Origin: Salvator merianae
Taxonomy: Eukaryota; Chordata; Lepidosauria; Squamata; Teiidae
Reading direction: 5' to 3'
NCBI GenBank assembly: GCA_003586115.2
Contig: QVOM02000001.1
Span: 10,435,300-10,499,299, forward strand
Length of the DNA: 64,000 nucleotides
Below the pieces are notes generated by a model. The model worked only from the letters and a program-made list of their open reading frames with translations. It had not been told where the DNA came from and did not search any database. A program made the translations under genes and the position numbers. Below, piece after piece: positions 9,071-43,250 of the stretch; positions within the stretch are counted from its first letter, which is position 1; each line of letters starts with the position of its first letter.

Positions 9071-11764
9071 GAGCACATTAGCCTCCTATATTATGCACTA
9101 ATGTGCAGAAGGGAGGTCTTTGGTGCACTTGCTCGTAAGGAACACCAACAAGTGCAAAAAGGCCCTTGAAAGGATTCTATTAACATCATGTCCTGTTCCC
9201 ATAGGACCCATGGCGAATTGCAGGAAGTGTTTGTGACATCTTCATTGGTTTGTGCATAGTTCCTCCATATGCACAGGTGCATGTGTGTTTGCACACATAC
9301 ACACTGCAATTTGCACAACATAAGCTCCAACCTTCCCAGTTCCTTGAAATGGTTTACCAATGATTCCTACTACGAGTTTGTGATCAGAGCCATTTTGCAA
9401 GATATAGATCTTTGAACCAAAAAAGATAAGTCTTTACAGGTCCTGATCTCTCTCTATCCCTCTCTTGACTTCTGTGGGCTTATTTACAATACTGGCATAC
9501 AGTTTTTATGTTCTATTAAAATAAAAAAATAATGTATTTCTGGAATATCCACCCACTTCACTTGTCCAGTGCAGAATCTGCTGTCTTGGAAATTTTATTA
9601 TAAGAGAAAAATTATTAATATTTTTTAGGCTCATGGCTGCAGCTTTGCTAAATTGCAGAGTAAGGGGGGTAATTTATAAGCTATATAAAACTCCTCCAAA
9701 AGTTCTGCACAATGAACAGAATCTAAATATGTTTCTCCAGCTAGGTTTTGGCACTTTAATCATAATTGCACAACAGACAAAAATCAATAAGTCTTCTCCA
9801 TTCATGTACAAAAGGTTCACACAGTTGTTCATAGTACATGTGCCTTGTTAAAGGACAAAATTGTGTTTGTGGTGAAGGAATGGAGAAGTCAATGCCTATG
9901 ACTCACTAAATTCCTTTCTCTTCTCTTTTTGGGGCATGTTCAGACCCAAAGTTATAGTGCAAAATTGCACTACATTTTGCCTATTTTCAGCAATAACCAT
10001 ATGGTGTCAGCAATTTCACAAAGTCTTTCTCTAGGTTTCCCCTATTGTCAATTTCCCCTTATTAAAAAAGGTCTTGCTTCTGGAAAGGTTTTTGTTTGTG
10101 TCTGGGAGTCCTTGTCCAACCTATGAATGCTGGCTGGCTACAGTCTGTATGAAGTCTGCAGCACAGCCTAAAGGATGCCTACTGTTTGTGTTGTATGTGC
10201 ATAAAATATGCAAGAATGACTGAGTTCTGCTGGGCTCTTCATCTGTTAATTCTCCTCCTTAGTTTCATTTCTTCCTCCTTCAAAAATTGACATGGAAATC
10301 TCATTAGCAGAGCAGGTTTTATAAACAATGTACCACAGACAGTTCTGTAAGCAAAATTAATGAAATAGAAGAATCACTGACTTTTTGTCAGCTATACTTT
10401 CTAAACTGGCACCTAGAAGCATAAAGGGTCTCTTCAAGAGTAAGTGAATGCCATATGAATATTATGAAAAGCAGAATACTTTTACAGTGCATCAGGAAGT
10501 ATCACCAATTGCCTGCTTCTCAACAAATCCAAATATGGATGGGTCCCGAACGGTACTGTTTTTAAAACTGAATCTTTTTCAGCCACTCAGTTAGTGCCAG
10601 TTCTTTGCTGGGTACAACAGGTCATGCACTTACTATAGCTTCATCCAAACAGCCCCTGAGAAGTGTGGGTTTAGGTCACCACAACTGCCTTGAGGGCAAG
10701 GGTGGGCAGTCCAAGCTACTGGGTCTGAGGTCACTTCCCAGCCTGCAGGAATTGTGATGTGGGTAGAATGGCAGCTGGAATCACAGACACAAGTTTGGAA
10801 TCACTGGAGGTTTGGCTGGATATCCACTGCATTCTCCATCTGTGGCAGTCGTTCCAGCTGCATTTTCTGCTATTATGTTGACTCTTGGCTGCTCTGTGCC
10901 TTCACTCTGTAGCTTGTCAACTTCCATAACAAGGAAGGTCTCAAGAGTTGTTGAAAAAGGCTTCTGCTAGGTTGCCTTTGCTATAGTTCTGGAGAGGCTC
11001 AGGACCTGAATGAGGGTGGCAGCATGTTTGCTTGTCTCCAGATGACTAGCAAATGACCAAAAATGGCAGTGTTGATAATGCCTACAATTCTACCAACCTA
11101 CAGAGCTACTAATGAATAAGGTTGTATCCACCTAAAGCCTAGATTAGGTATCTAGAGTGACTCCTGCTGCTAATCCACTGTTTTCTTCAAATAAGCTTTA
11201 AAACTCCTTTCATGTATTGCCCAGAAAGAGCATCCCAGGATCACACATCACAGACCCCAGGGTGCTTTCTCTTCCCCCCCTCTGAATCTCCAGCTCAGTT
11301 GCACGATGATAGTTGTCTGCACCATCCCATCCTCTTTCAGATACCCAAATGACCACGTATTTCTCAGTTATTCGATTAGACATTCCAGAAATCCAAATTC
11401 ATGAGTGACATGAATGACTGAATCTGTATGTGGCATCCGCTGGCCATCCCAAGATCAGAATGTATATGTAGCCCAGGTGGAAATCAGCTCCTGTTCACGT
11501 ATAGTCAAACACTGCTAAATAGTTTCCCTTTAGTCTCCTTTGTGTTCAATTGCCCAAACAGGGGGCTATATGGGGTATCTGTATGACTGAATCACATTAT
11601 GCAAATTATATCTAACATTAAGTGGGCAACTTTGGTAAGTCTGAATGGGCTCTTAATCTATAGTAGGGCTCTTAATCCATAGAATATCACCTGCTGAAGT
11701 ATATTAATTGAGGAATGAGCTCCGTGCAATTTAGAAACACTTCATATCATTTGCTCATGTTGAA

Positions 11765-11913
11765 GGCTGCATCCAGACATCACTTACTTATTCCGTTATA
11801 TCTGGATATTCCGGAATAAAGAATTCCCAGGAGTGCTTTATTCTGGAATATCCACGCTTTACTCCAGAACATCTAAATATAATGGAATAAATGAGCAATG
11901 TCTAGATGCAGCC
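11765..11913. mobile_element. Palindromic MITE, copy 2
   Basis: The left end is GGCTGCATCCAGACATCACT and the right end is the inverse (GCAATGTCTAGATGCAGCC). The interior has repeated, self-complementary TATTCCGGAATAAAG / CTTTATTCTGGAATATCC segments. The full-length inverted symmetry and the matching termini make it the same family as 8265-8400. The two copies differ at many positions, so this is not a recent burst. Confidence 0.82.
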
Positions 11914-12794
11914 AAAGACAGGGCTAACGAAATTTCTCTTGATTTTCACCAGCAACTAGATGGCAGAATGCTTTCTGGCCATCCTTGTATCAGATACAAA
12001 GCCATAGTCCTATAAGTGTGTCTTTCACTGTTTGATTGTTTTTTGTGGCAGTCACAGTTTCACCATCCCACTTTGAAGCTGCTGAAAAGTTTTCAGAATG
12101 TTCAGTACTATACAGCTAAAAGGGAATATGACAGGAATGGTTTGATAACTGGAGAAACTAGATGACTCTGACGGGTTTCCAACTAAGCAAAAGTTTGTCA
12201 TAAAGAAAGCATTGTGGACACTGAATTGCAGATTCAAAATTGGGATTTTGTAAGGGGAAAACATATGTTTTGTGATAAGAAAACTGTTAATGACTAGATG
12301 ACCCCAAGAAGAAGCAGAATTTCTTCTACTCTCTAAATCTCTTGCAATACATATTAAAAGAACATTCTTGGTTTTTTTTTCCCTCTCAGGAGGAAATATT
12401 TTAATTGTCATTTTATTGGTGATTTTTCTCTAAAAAAATGAAAGGAAAAGATTTACAGGTAAAAAATACTCACATACATATATACTATATACAAACCATC
12501 AAAATTTATGTTATCATATAGCAAGATTTTTTTTCCTTTGCATTAATACTTTCTTTCCCCTTCCCACAGATGAAAATCACCTAGAGGGGACAAGCATTGG
12601 TTTGGTTTCCAGGCTATAATATAAAAGAAAGATATGAAGCAAAAGCTAAAAAGGATGGAAGATAAATTCTTTGGTTTCTCAGGTTTAACTTAAGGCTTTT
12701 TTCTTCTTTCTTTTTTTTTTTAACAAAGAGGTGGATGTTTGGGTGCAAGGCACTGGAGTAAGTAACTGATGTGGACAAAGGAGGGCGAAAGGCG

Positions 12795-12900
12795 CTGGTT
12801 CAGTAGCAGAGGCTCTTGCTTAATGGTTGGAAAGTGTGCCTTATATGCAAAAGCTTCCAGGTCCAATACTGGGGATCTCTAGCTGCATTTTCAGGCCCCA
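12795..12900 (+). mobile_element. Degenerate tRNA-derived SINE
   Basis: GCTGGTTCAGTAGCAGAGGC (A-box region), TATGCAAAAGCTTCCAGG, then TCCAATACTGGGGATCTCTAG (B-box region) follow the squamate SINE order CAGTGGTAGAGC, GCATGCAGAAGG, GGTTCAATCCC. It is heavily mutated. Confidence 0.55.
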
Positions 12901-13061
12901 GAAGGGGCTGTCTGTATGGCAGGATCATCTCCTCCCATTCTTGGAGTCTTCAAAAAACTTTGAACTTCCATCTAGCATGGTTTCACACCAGACAGGAAAC
13001 AGTCCCGGAGCCAGACAGGAAATGGACCCAAAATGCAGCCATTTTCTGTCCAGTGCTAAAT

Positions 13062-13309
13062 TGCATTGGGTGGAAAGGATTCCAGATAAGTCACTCCTGC
13101 CCCCACCATCTTTCTAGAATATGGCAGAGGGGGTGCAGGAGGGTGAAAAACACTCAGAGTTCTTTTCATGGTCTGCTCTTAGGTCATCTCTGAGGTCAGG
13201 TTTCTGTGCCTTGGAGGTGAACTGCAGGCCCAATGAAGGCAGTGATGTCTGGTTGCTGTGCCCCAGGGGCTCTTACTTGGTAGCCCCTTTTGGCTGTCTG
13301 GCTACAGCC
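13062..13309. repeat. Non-autonomous repeat, copy 2
   Basis: Same family as 5528-5769 (see landmarks there). The right end here is CTGTCTGGCTACAGCC, related to the GGCTGCATCCAG terminal motif by two substitutions. An open frame spanning it (12816-13193) is chimeric between SINE and repeat sequence and is not a gene. Confidence 0.6.
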
Positions 13310-13604
13310 TTTGTGTGAGGGTGGGATGACTCCTCTCAAACTGTGGAAAGATCTTCCTCTTACTCCATGCGTAGGAAGGCATTTGGCAATGGAGGTGAGG
13401 TGAGGGTGGTTGGTTCAAGATTGATTCCTTTATTCCCTTGGGAGTGCTTTGCTCCTGTGGCTATCTGAACCCAGGGAATTGCTTTTCCACCTTGGTCAAG
13501 AAGACCAAAGCCCCAGAAGATGGACAATCTCCAGTATAAGATGTACAGTAGCTTGACAGAAATGTCACTGGCCTTGGTATATCCTCACTTGTACTTCTGT
13601 TGTT

Positions 13605-13735
13605 TTTGTTATTGGATCAGGTCAGCTCCAGCTACATGGGCACCTCCCTTACTGCCAGGGAGAGGCTGGGGATCAAACTTGTGATCTTCTGCTTTCCAAG
13701 ACTTTGTTCTACTACGAAAGTATAGTCACTCTCAC
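13605..13735 (-). mobile_element. tRNA-derived SINE
   Basis: The - strand reads TAGTAGAACAAAG, GGAAAGCAGAAGATC, then GTTTGATCCCCAGCCTCTCC, the A-box/anticodon/B-box order of the same SINE type as at 1022-1160. The shared downstream part (GGTGCCCATGTAGCTGGAG) resembles GGTGCCTGTGGAGGTGCTC of that copy. Confidence 0.6.
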
Positions 13736-14324
13736 TTCTGTTACTTTTGGCTAATCAGTAAAATCTCTTAGGTGGAGACAACAGGGTGGATTTGTGTACA
13801 CATCTCTGGCAAAATGTTTCTCCCCACTATACAGCTTCAGCACCAGATTCTAAATCATTTCCTTATCCATCTCAAGCTCAAAACCTCATCTCTCAATTTG
13901 TTTATTCCATTTTTCAAAAACGATTACTACCCTCCATTCCCATACTACATACCTTTTTCTTACAAATGAAGCGTGCAGACTTGTATGTAGTTTTGGACCT
14001 GAAAAAGTTCGTACTGTAGCTCAGTGCCTCTGGACACGTTTGGTCTAAATGGTATCTTCACTTAACAAGAATCATTCATAGAAAACATCATTTTGAGTCA
14101 ACAGGACTGGACCAGACAGGCCAACAACTGTGCTTGATCTCCCTCTGTTCTTTTTATATGCAGAACAATCTGTTCCAAGTGTCCCAAGGTAAGGGTTGTC
14201 AACCCTCAGCAAGAAGGTTAGAGTACTTAAAAAAACAGAAGGATATTGTGGTCATCTCTTTCCCCCATTGCGGAAATTAAGCCACTGAAATATTGGCAGC
14301 TCACTCTGCAGTGTCAGGAAAAGA

Positions 14325-14480
14325 TTACTTCAAAAGATAAATCTGCTGGATTGGACCAATGTCTCTGCAGCCTACTCTCACAGGGATGAATCAAAGGCAT
14401 ATGGAAGCCTGCAAACCAAATATGAGCAAAACTCAATGCTCCTGGCAGGTGTTTGCCAACAACCGGTCTATAGAGGCCTA
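14325..14480 (+). mobile_element. Old CR1 3'-end fragment (probable)
   Basis: GCTGGATTGGACCAATG, CAGCCTACTCTCACAG, GGCATATGGAAGCCTGCAA and ATGAGC follow, in order, the decayed consensus of a CR1 3' end widespread in lizards. They resemble the 'GCTGGATCAGGCCA...CCAGCATCC...TCTCACAGTGG' block. The family call is by resemblance only. Confidence 0.4.
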
Positions 14481-15837
14481 CTCTCTTTGACAGCATGAAA
14501 GCATCACACAAAGGACCCACTGGAAGTCATAGGAGACTTGACTCTCAGGCAGAGTTGTCAGGCATCACCTCAGAGATCCTGGACCGCCTCTAAAACTCCG
14601 AACACAGAAGGAAATAAAGCTTGCTGAATGGTACACCTGGGGAACTGAGCAAGGGGGAAATGGCAGGAAATTGGAGATTGGCTGGAGGAGCTGCAGTTTG
14701 CTGCTTTTATCACACAGAGTGTCTTAAAAAACCTCTGAACATTCTTCTGCATTCAGGTCTTAACAATATATCCCACCAAACTTCATTGCTGTAGCACATC
14801 TTCCCTTGTGATCCTCTACCGACCTAGACTCTGACGGGGGACTTGTGATCATTGTGCAATTGTCATGTTTTCTTTGAAGAGGCCCACTGTTTGCACTGGA
14901 GAGTGTTTTGTTTTCAAGATCTGTAGCTAACATATTTGTCGACAAATGTTTTAGACTAACTCTGACAGCTAATGATAAGCATGATGGGCACTGGAGTCTG
15001 CAATGCCTATAGAGTCCTACAATGGTTTCCCCTGATCTAAGGTTTGCTTTTCCACACATGTGAAATCGTCAAATGAATGGGGACATTGTTTTGCCTTTGC
15101 AAATTAGGCAATTAAAAGCAGAACTTACACTCCATCACAGCTACAAATTATTTAAGACTGCCAGGTCACATGTTGAGCCATCAGTTGTCCAAACCATAGG
15201 GAAAGCTGCTTTCAGATGACATGTTTTTTGGGCAGTGAGCCTATTCATTTGCATAGGGTTGGTATGATAACACCACAAAGAGGAAGTTATTCCAAAATTC
15301 CACTGTGTTTTCCAATTAATATTCGTACAACAAAAAAATTAATTTGTTATTTGAAACTGTGCTTGTTGGCCAAGAGTACTTAGATGCCATAGCATTTTTT
15401 AAAAAATGCACCTGCTTCCTTGGGCTAAAAAGTGTACTTCAATACACTGCCATCTATTGTTCTGGTCACACTAACCTTCACATAAGGTCAAATAACCTCA
15501 ATTATGCTTGATGACACCCCATCAGCATCACCAAAGTGGAAGCCTGGCAATGCAGAGAGAAATGTAAGGGAAACACGATTGAGCACGAAACAAGAAAACA
15601 TGAACAGCGTGATCAAGGGTGTGATCAGACATGGTCAAAGATTAGCCTTCTGGGTGACTTTCAGTCTGAACTGACAGACATTAATAGTCAACATGCGGCT
15701 GCTTTGGTCCCAAAGCCTTGGAAAGACTGACTCATTATTTGGGATTTCTGAGCACCGGAGTCATGTCTTTTTTCAAGCCAGGTGGGAAACCTACATAAGC
15801 AGCAAGTGGGATGGGAAGGTACAAGTAATGTAGCATA

Positions 15838-16400
15838 AGAATATAAAAACTTAAGAGGGGCCTTGCTGGATCAGGCCACAGCCCATTTAGTCCAGCATCC
15901 TGTTTCACATAGTGGCCCACCAATTTGTTCTGGGCATTCTCAAGCAGGATATAAAGGCAAAATCTTCAACTGCTGTTGAGTCCCCGCAAATGGGTTTTAT
16001 AGGCATCCTGCATGTCTTTCCAACCTGGAAGCAGTACCTAGGCATCCATTCTAGTAGTCATTGATACACCTGACCTCCATGAATCTGTCCAATCCATTCT
16101 TAAAGGTATCCAAGGTGATTGCTGTCACCATCTCTTCCGGTAATGAATTCCATAGACTGATGCCCCTCTGGGTGAAAAAATACTTCCCCTTGTCGGTCCT
16201 AACTCTCCTACCCATCAGCTTCATAGGCCTCCTGGTCCTAGTGCTGTGTGATAGAGAAAAGAATTTCTCTCTATCCACCTTGTCCATATCATGCCTGTTT
16301 TTATATACTTCAGTCAGGTCTCCTTTTAAACACCGTTTTTCAAGGCTGAAAAGGCCAAGACGTTGCAGCCTGATTTCACTGCCTATTCCTATATTTGAAC
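15838..16400 (-). mobile_element. CR1 LINE, 5'-truncated
   Basis: The - strand encodes the CR1 ORF2 C-terminus: EIRLQRLGLFSLEKR, GDLTEVYK, RVRTDKGKYFFTQRG, SLWNSLPEEMVTAITLDTFK and DRFMEVRCINDY. This is followed by the 3' UTR block (GGATGCTGGACTAAATGGGC, TGGCCTGATCCAGCAAGG). The copy has a few in-frame losses relative to the 47318-48220 copy. It is a dead insertion between ARHGAP9 and GLI1. Confidence 0.85.
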
Positions 16401-18537
16401 ATCCCAATGGAAACCCATGACATGCTGAATGAGGAGGAGAAGGCAATATGAAATATAACAATATAAAACATAATACTGTACAGATAAAACTATGAGATCT
16501 CACAAATGGAATTTGAAACAGTGCCGAGATTTTTGGAATTGGAGAAATCACACTTAAAATGCGAGTTTCATGCAGCTATTATTGTCATTATTAGTAGCAG
16601 CACTGGAAAATGGAATTGTATTAAATTGAAAATCTGCTTACCTCTGCCTGCAGAAGGCAGGAAATAAAAGAGAAGAAGGTTGTCAGTTTTGCTGAGGCCT
16701 TCTCTCTCTCTTGGAAAATGGTCAAAGGGATATATGGAGGGAAGAATCCCTGGTGTTATCGAAGCTGGCATTTCAGTAAACTGACCTGCATGCTGGCAGA
16801 GATGCATGAAGGACGGCGGGCAAGGGTGATGGAGGGTGGTAGAGTGAATGAGGAGAGAACCAACATTAGCCTGAATGCCAAGGGTTCCCATAATTGAAAA
16901 GGGCACAGATTCGAAGTAGCACGCTACCCACTACTTTCCTTTGTGGCCCCAAGTACTGGTAATTACGGGCCTTTACCCTCCTGCGCTCCATCTCTCAGCA
17001 TCTCTGTTAATAACTGGAAGCTACTTAAGTTGCCATGCTGCTTGCTTTGCTCCTGGGCAGATCGGGCCAACACAAACTGGACCTCTTTTCATGCTTTGCA
17101 GTTTTCAAGCATTTTTCCTTTGTTACCGTCTCTGTGGCTGGGACTTTTTTGCTCCAGTGACTGAGCCAGAAAAATGATATTCTTATCCTTTTGCTTGTTA
17201 CTCTTTCCACCTCTCCCTGCCAGCAAAGGACTGGTGATGGAAGTGTCAGAAGCTGTGATTTAAGAGGTGTCTGGGAGCCAGAGCTACTGGGTTCTCTCCC
17301 TAGTCAGAAGTTGGGGAGTGGACTTTTATGGAGGTGGTGAGAAGAGAAGGAATTTGGCAGCCAGAACGCCTGGATTCCCCCAATAGTTCTGGAGGTTTAG
17401 TGGATGTCAAAGTAATTAGGTATTAAGAAGCAGTCCTAAAAATAGGAATTCTCAGATATACCAATAACCTTATATCCAGAAATCCAACTGTTCGGATTTT
17501 TGGAAGTTGGAAAAGAGCAAACAAGCAATGAGAAATACAGCCATTCACAGAATGGAAACCATTGTTACAGTTGTTTTACCAATCAAGAGATGGAAAGACC
17601 GGCAGACTACTGTCTAATCAATGAATAACAAGCATTGTCAGGGAAGATATGCCCTGATTTGGAGTGGAATGAAGGCTGCAGTGTGGCAAATAAGGAAAGC
17701 ACTTTTTTGTGTGTCTGACAGTGAGAACACAGACTACAGGTTGAGAATTCTGTGCAAAACTACTGACAGTCTAGGAATGACCTTACTGCAAAGTATCATA
17801 TGCCTATTAAAATCAGACCTAAGTGATCTGTGGTCAGCAGTGAAATTTTCCTTTGGATTGGAGTGATTCATGAGCTGGGGGGAGTATCCCTTGTGAAATG
17901 GTCCACTTGCCTGAGCTATAGAAGACTACTAAATCTGCAGACATCCGTTCCTGTGTGTGTATATCAATGGGCCTGTCAAGTTTCTAGCTGTCAAATTCAG
18001 TTCTGTGTTCAGTCTCGAGCATCAGAGGACTCATTCATACATTAAATGGTAGCAAGCCCAGGTCTGACACAAGGTTTTCACTGGAGAAGGATCCATAGTC
18101 CATACTTTTTTTTGGATGGGTGTGCAGCTGGATGAAGTATGTGTTTACAAGAGTTTGTCACAGGTATGCTAAGATCACCTTTCCTGACCTAAATTCAGTG
18201 TGCATCCCTGTTAGATCCTGGTATAGCTGTTCATGAATTCTGACAATACTTAGATTATGCCTTAACTCAAAAATGTCATGTGTGGGTTGAATGTAAGTTG
18301 AGTGCAGCAGGAGGTGGAAGGCAGACATCTCCATAATAGTTAGGTAGGCAGAAGTTGTCAGGGAATGCACTCTTGGAGAACTGACTATATCACCCAACAT
18401 TATGGTGTTAGGGTTTTGTAATTACGCTAATTGCAGAAGAGTAGTTAATGGCAGAAGTCCAAGTTACATCTGAACCAATGAATGCAAAGGTTAGAAGCTT
18501 TGCAGGGAGAAGATGAAAAATCTGAATGGTCCTGGCT

Positions 18538-18543
18538 TTTATT
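18538..18543 (-). promoter_or_regulatory. GLI1: Candidate GLI1 poly(A) signal
   Basis: AATAAA on the - strand, about 805 nt after the GLI1 stop. A weaker ATTAAA occurs earlier (18972-18977), about 370 nt after the stop. Either would give a plausible 3' UTR; neither is confirmed. Confidence 0.35.
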
Positions 18544-19347
18544 TGGAATGCACAAAGAAGGGCCTACTAGAAACTTATATTATAAGTCTTCATTTCTGCC
18601 TTCAAAGCTTCTGGGAAGCAACAGATTCAAGACAGAACCTTCATCTTCCCTCTTAAAAGACCCTTGCTTCTACTCCTGTGCATTTTGCAGGAAGGATAAA
18701 GGAACAAGAAATAACATTCTTCCCACCTCAGCCCCACTCCTGCATTATTCAGTTGAAGTTTGCAATTAACCTTCCTAAATTTATGAATAAGGTCATTTCT
18801 CCCCTGGAGAAAATGTCTGTGATAGGGCCCAGGCTCACAGCCATGCTTAGCAAACTCTGGAGATCTGTACAGCAGGTATATGGATATCCTGCATCTATAG
18901 GCCAGTCCTCTTGATCTTCTGAGGATTGTGAGGATTAGGCACTTGATGGTGATGCATATCAAAAATACTAGTTTAATCAGGGGAAGGAAGAAAGAAAGAG
19001 GACAGATGGAAAGAGAGAATCCTAAGTTTTGCTCTACTAGCTGGTGAGTAGAATGCTTCCATTCCTTGCCCATGGGCAGCTATCCTTCATCTGTTACCAG
19101 CAACACAGTCCTGAGCAAGAACTCCAGGTTGTCCAAGATGTCTGAGGATGCAGGTTAGCAGGTGTAATCTGGTACCAACAGCCAACCCTGGAAGTTACCA
19201 GATGGATTCTCTCTCTGCAGAACCTTTCCCCATCCTTAAGTCATTGAGTCCAGCCCACAAAAAGGTACCCTTGCCATGCCTCTTCTTGTGCTGCTCTGAT
19301 TCTGGTTCACAGCATTCCCCATTCTTGTAGCTGCAAGCCCACCCACA

Positions 19348-40652
<21,305 letters not shown>

Positions 40653-40864
40653 GGCTGGTCCAAAGCTGAATGCAGTCAGGGGCACATCTGATTTTCAGTG
40701 AATAAGGCAAGCCAGGAAGTGGCACTGATCCTGCTGAGGGATCCAGACCTGCAAAGGAGGGAAAGAACATTGGAATAAGATGAAAAGCCTAGAACCCACA
40801 GTCACTGATTCTGCAACTCATATGAGCACTTGAATTTGAATCACAGGCAGGGATCATTTGTAAC

Positions 40865-40985
40865 TTGATGGAATAGCATATCTTTTGCGCACAGAAGTCT
40901 TCACATTCAATCCTGGCAATCTTTATATGATGATCTAGGTGAGCCAATGTTCTGATCCATTTACTGTAGCTCTTCTATGGCTTGC
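40865..40985 (+). mobile_element. tRNA-derived SINE
   Basis: TGGAATAGCATATCTTTTGC, ACAGAAGTCTTCACATTC, AATCCTGGCAATC and then GAGCCAATGTTCTGATCC follow the squamate SINE order (GGTAGAGCATCTGCTTTGC, GCAGAAGGTCCCAGGTTC, AATCCCTGGCATC, GGACCAATGGTCTGAC). It retains both head and tail. Confidence 0.6.
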
Positions 40986-42199
40986 TCAAAATGTAGCATC
41001 ATATTGGTGACTGTAGAGGCAGGGAACTCACAGTTCTCTGATGGGAAGGGGTAAATAGGTTTTCTGCAAAGCAAAGGAGGGAAAGAGACAAAGCCCTGCT
41101 AGAATTAGGGTTAGAGATGTATTCAGCCTCAGTTCAAGTCCCTGCTCTCTCCAAAAAGGATAAAAACAAATAAAAGGAAAAACATTAAATCTATTATTTG
41201 GTTATTGCCTCTTTTGTAATTCATTAATACTACCACAGTATACACATGACCACTAGCCCCATAAACAAATTGTTTTCATGGAAAAAGTTTGGTGTCCTTG
41301 ATATGCACTTTCGGCACAAATATATTTAATGGTGCAGTCATCTGTCACCCAGTTTGCATCCATGCCAGTCTTTGCACTGGGCCATGAGTATGCAGGGATC
41401 ACATGTCCCTGCTCTCTCATGGGGCGCGGGGCATTCTGGATACGCGTGGTGTCAGCCCAGCTGCCCCCCACTGGTAGGTTCCCCTCCCCCTTTGTGTTTC
41501 AATGGTTATCTCTGCTTGTAAGGCTTGAACCTTACACTGATCATAGTGGATTGTGCACAACTGAACTTTAAATTGTGAAATGTATGAAGGAGAAGGAAGA
41601 ATGGACTTAAGTCTTGAACTGCTGGCTTTGGTGGGATGTAGTACATGTTGCTGCTGTGCTCAGTAGCACTAAAGGGCTGAAGCACAGAAACAATTCAGGT
41701 CACTCCGTGAACATGTGCACTGTGTTCGGTGTCCCTCTCAACAGTATTTCAGGATTCCAGTAGAGGGGGCAAAGTGACAGCACTTAAATGTGCCAGATTC
41801 ATTATGAATCCATGTTTCCATGCACTTTGTTTAATAACTAGTTCCAGCCCAAAGAAGATGAGAATTTCAAGTTTCAACCTTATTTTCCGCTAACTTCGTT
41901 GGCCTAATAAAGGATTTACCTTAATAGATTTTGGAATTTTGCTTCTGGGCCACCTTGACTGTCTATACTTTATGTGAGGTTATGTGTGTTAAGCAGATAA
42001 CTCGAACATTAATTTTAAGTGGGAAAATGACATGATTCCTCTGCCACAGCAGATCAAAGGCAGTTTGGAAAAATCAAAAGGGAGGGTTTCAAATAGTGTT
42101 CTATCCATCTCCACCACACTGATAGTCCCAATCTGTGGACCCTGAAGAAAATTAATATTCAGTGCAACACCCATTCCTAGGCATTTTACTTGGAAGAAA

Positions 42200-42200
<1 letters not shown>

Positions 42201-42232
<32 letters not shown>

Positions 42233-42243
42233 TATTATTATTA
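42201..42243. repeat. (ATC)n/(ATT)n microsatellite
   Basis: About ten ATC units followed by about four ATT units. It is the sole source of the poly-Ile and poly-Asp open frames here, which are not genes. Confidence 0.95.
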
Positions 42244-43094
42244 ATGATCATCATTATTTGGGATTTGCTTCCACTAAACCTAGGTTCCAAATTTCTTATT
42301 ATACTTATACTTTTTACTATACTATCACTATTGTTATTCTGACACAAGGTGAGAAATGCGGGGTGAGACACAGCAAGAAGGAATCCCTTGCTGCTGCTTC
42401 CTGGTCTCTTATGCAAATAGCATTTAGTAATTACAACTAGCAGTGCACTGTTTAAGTAAATGTTGCACAATTTGTGTGAGAGGCCCTAACCCCACTTCCC
42501 AATCCTGGACTGTCTCATGCTCAGACTGCATGATTTTTCATAACAAGTCTGTCAATACGAAAAAGTTGCATGACTTAAGTGTGACCCCCTCCAACAGTGG
42601 ACCACAAATGGGAACCACAGGGTAGTGATTCCTCCAAAACTGTATTTTGATCCACAACAGATCGAAACACAGAGATGAAAAGGGGGCTTCCAAATAATGA
42701 TTCACCCCTGTCCCACAAAACTGGAGGAGAGCTCTGCAAGCCATCTCTACCATTAGATGATAACAGGACCCAGTCTGATGGTAGCTTTAGTGACTTCCAC
42801 TGTCGGTTTCATTTGCTGTCTTATGAATTGCCTTCAGGTATTTCAGATCCCGTTTTTTCTTAACTTTTTCAACTGGAGTTTAACTTTCCCATAACATGGT
42901 CTCACTCTGGGTGGTTTCAAGGGAATGCAACATCCCTTGTATAGAGCAGTACTGTTCTGAGCATGATTGTGCTACAGAAGTCAACACCAGTGATATCAAA
43001 CTGGTGCCTAGGGGAAACCATTGTTGCTATTGCTTCTCCTTATGTGAGTTGAATAATGAAGTGGTTTTCTAGAATGGAAACATTGCATTGTAGG

Positions 43095-43250
43095 CCGTTT
43101 CCATACTACCCCCCTCTAATGGATCAGAGCAGGCGACTCTGATCTGGGATAGGCAACCCATTCCATCCCATGCTGGGCTGGGCTGCTGCTGGCCTGGGAT
43201 AGGATTGTCCACAATCAGATATCCCCTCCGAACTCAGGTCTGAGTGCCAG
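43095..43250 (+). repeat. Interspersed repeat fragment
   Basis: AGGCCGTTTCCATACTACCC resembles AGGCCCTTTCCATACTCATC at 51402, suggesting a shared left end. The interior is rich in GGGATAGG/CCTATCCC-like inverted pairs. Partial. Confidence 0.4.

Larger units (their letters stand above)
7760..19347. other. Intergenic/3'-flanking region between ARHGAP9 and GLI1
   Basis: This 11.6 kb between the two convergent stop codons holds both 3' UTRs and repeats. No conserved coding exon was recognised. Open frames here coincide with SINE, MITE and CR1 sequence or have no family resemblance. I see nothing identifiable in 9100-10600, 11000-11760, 16600-18400 or most of 14500-15800. Confidence 0.7.

Noticed and set aside
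42162..42470. Open frames rich in Ile or Asp
   Set aside because: Translation of the (ATC)n/(ATT)n microsatellite.
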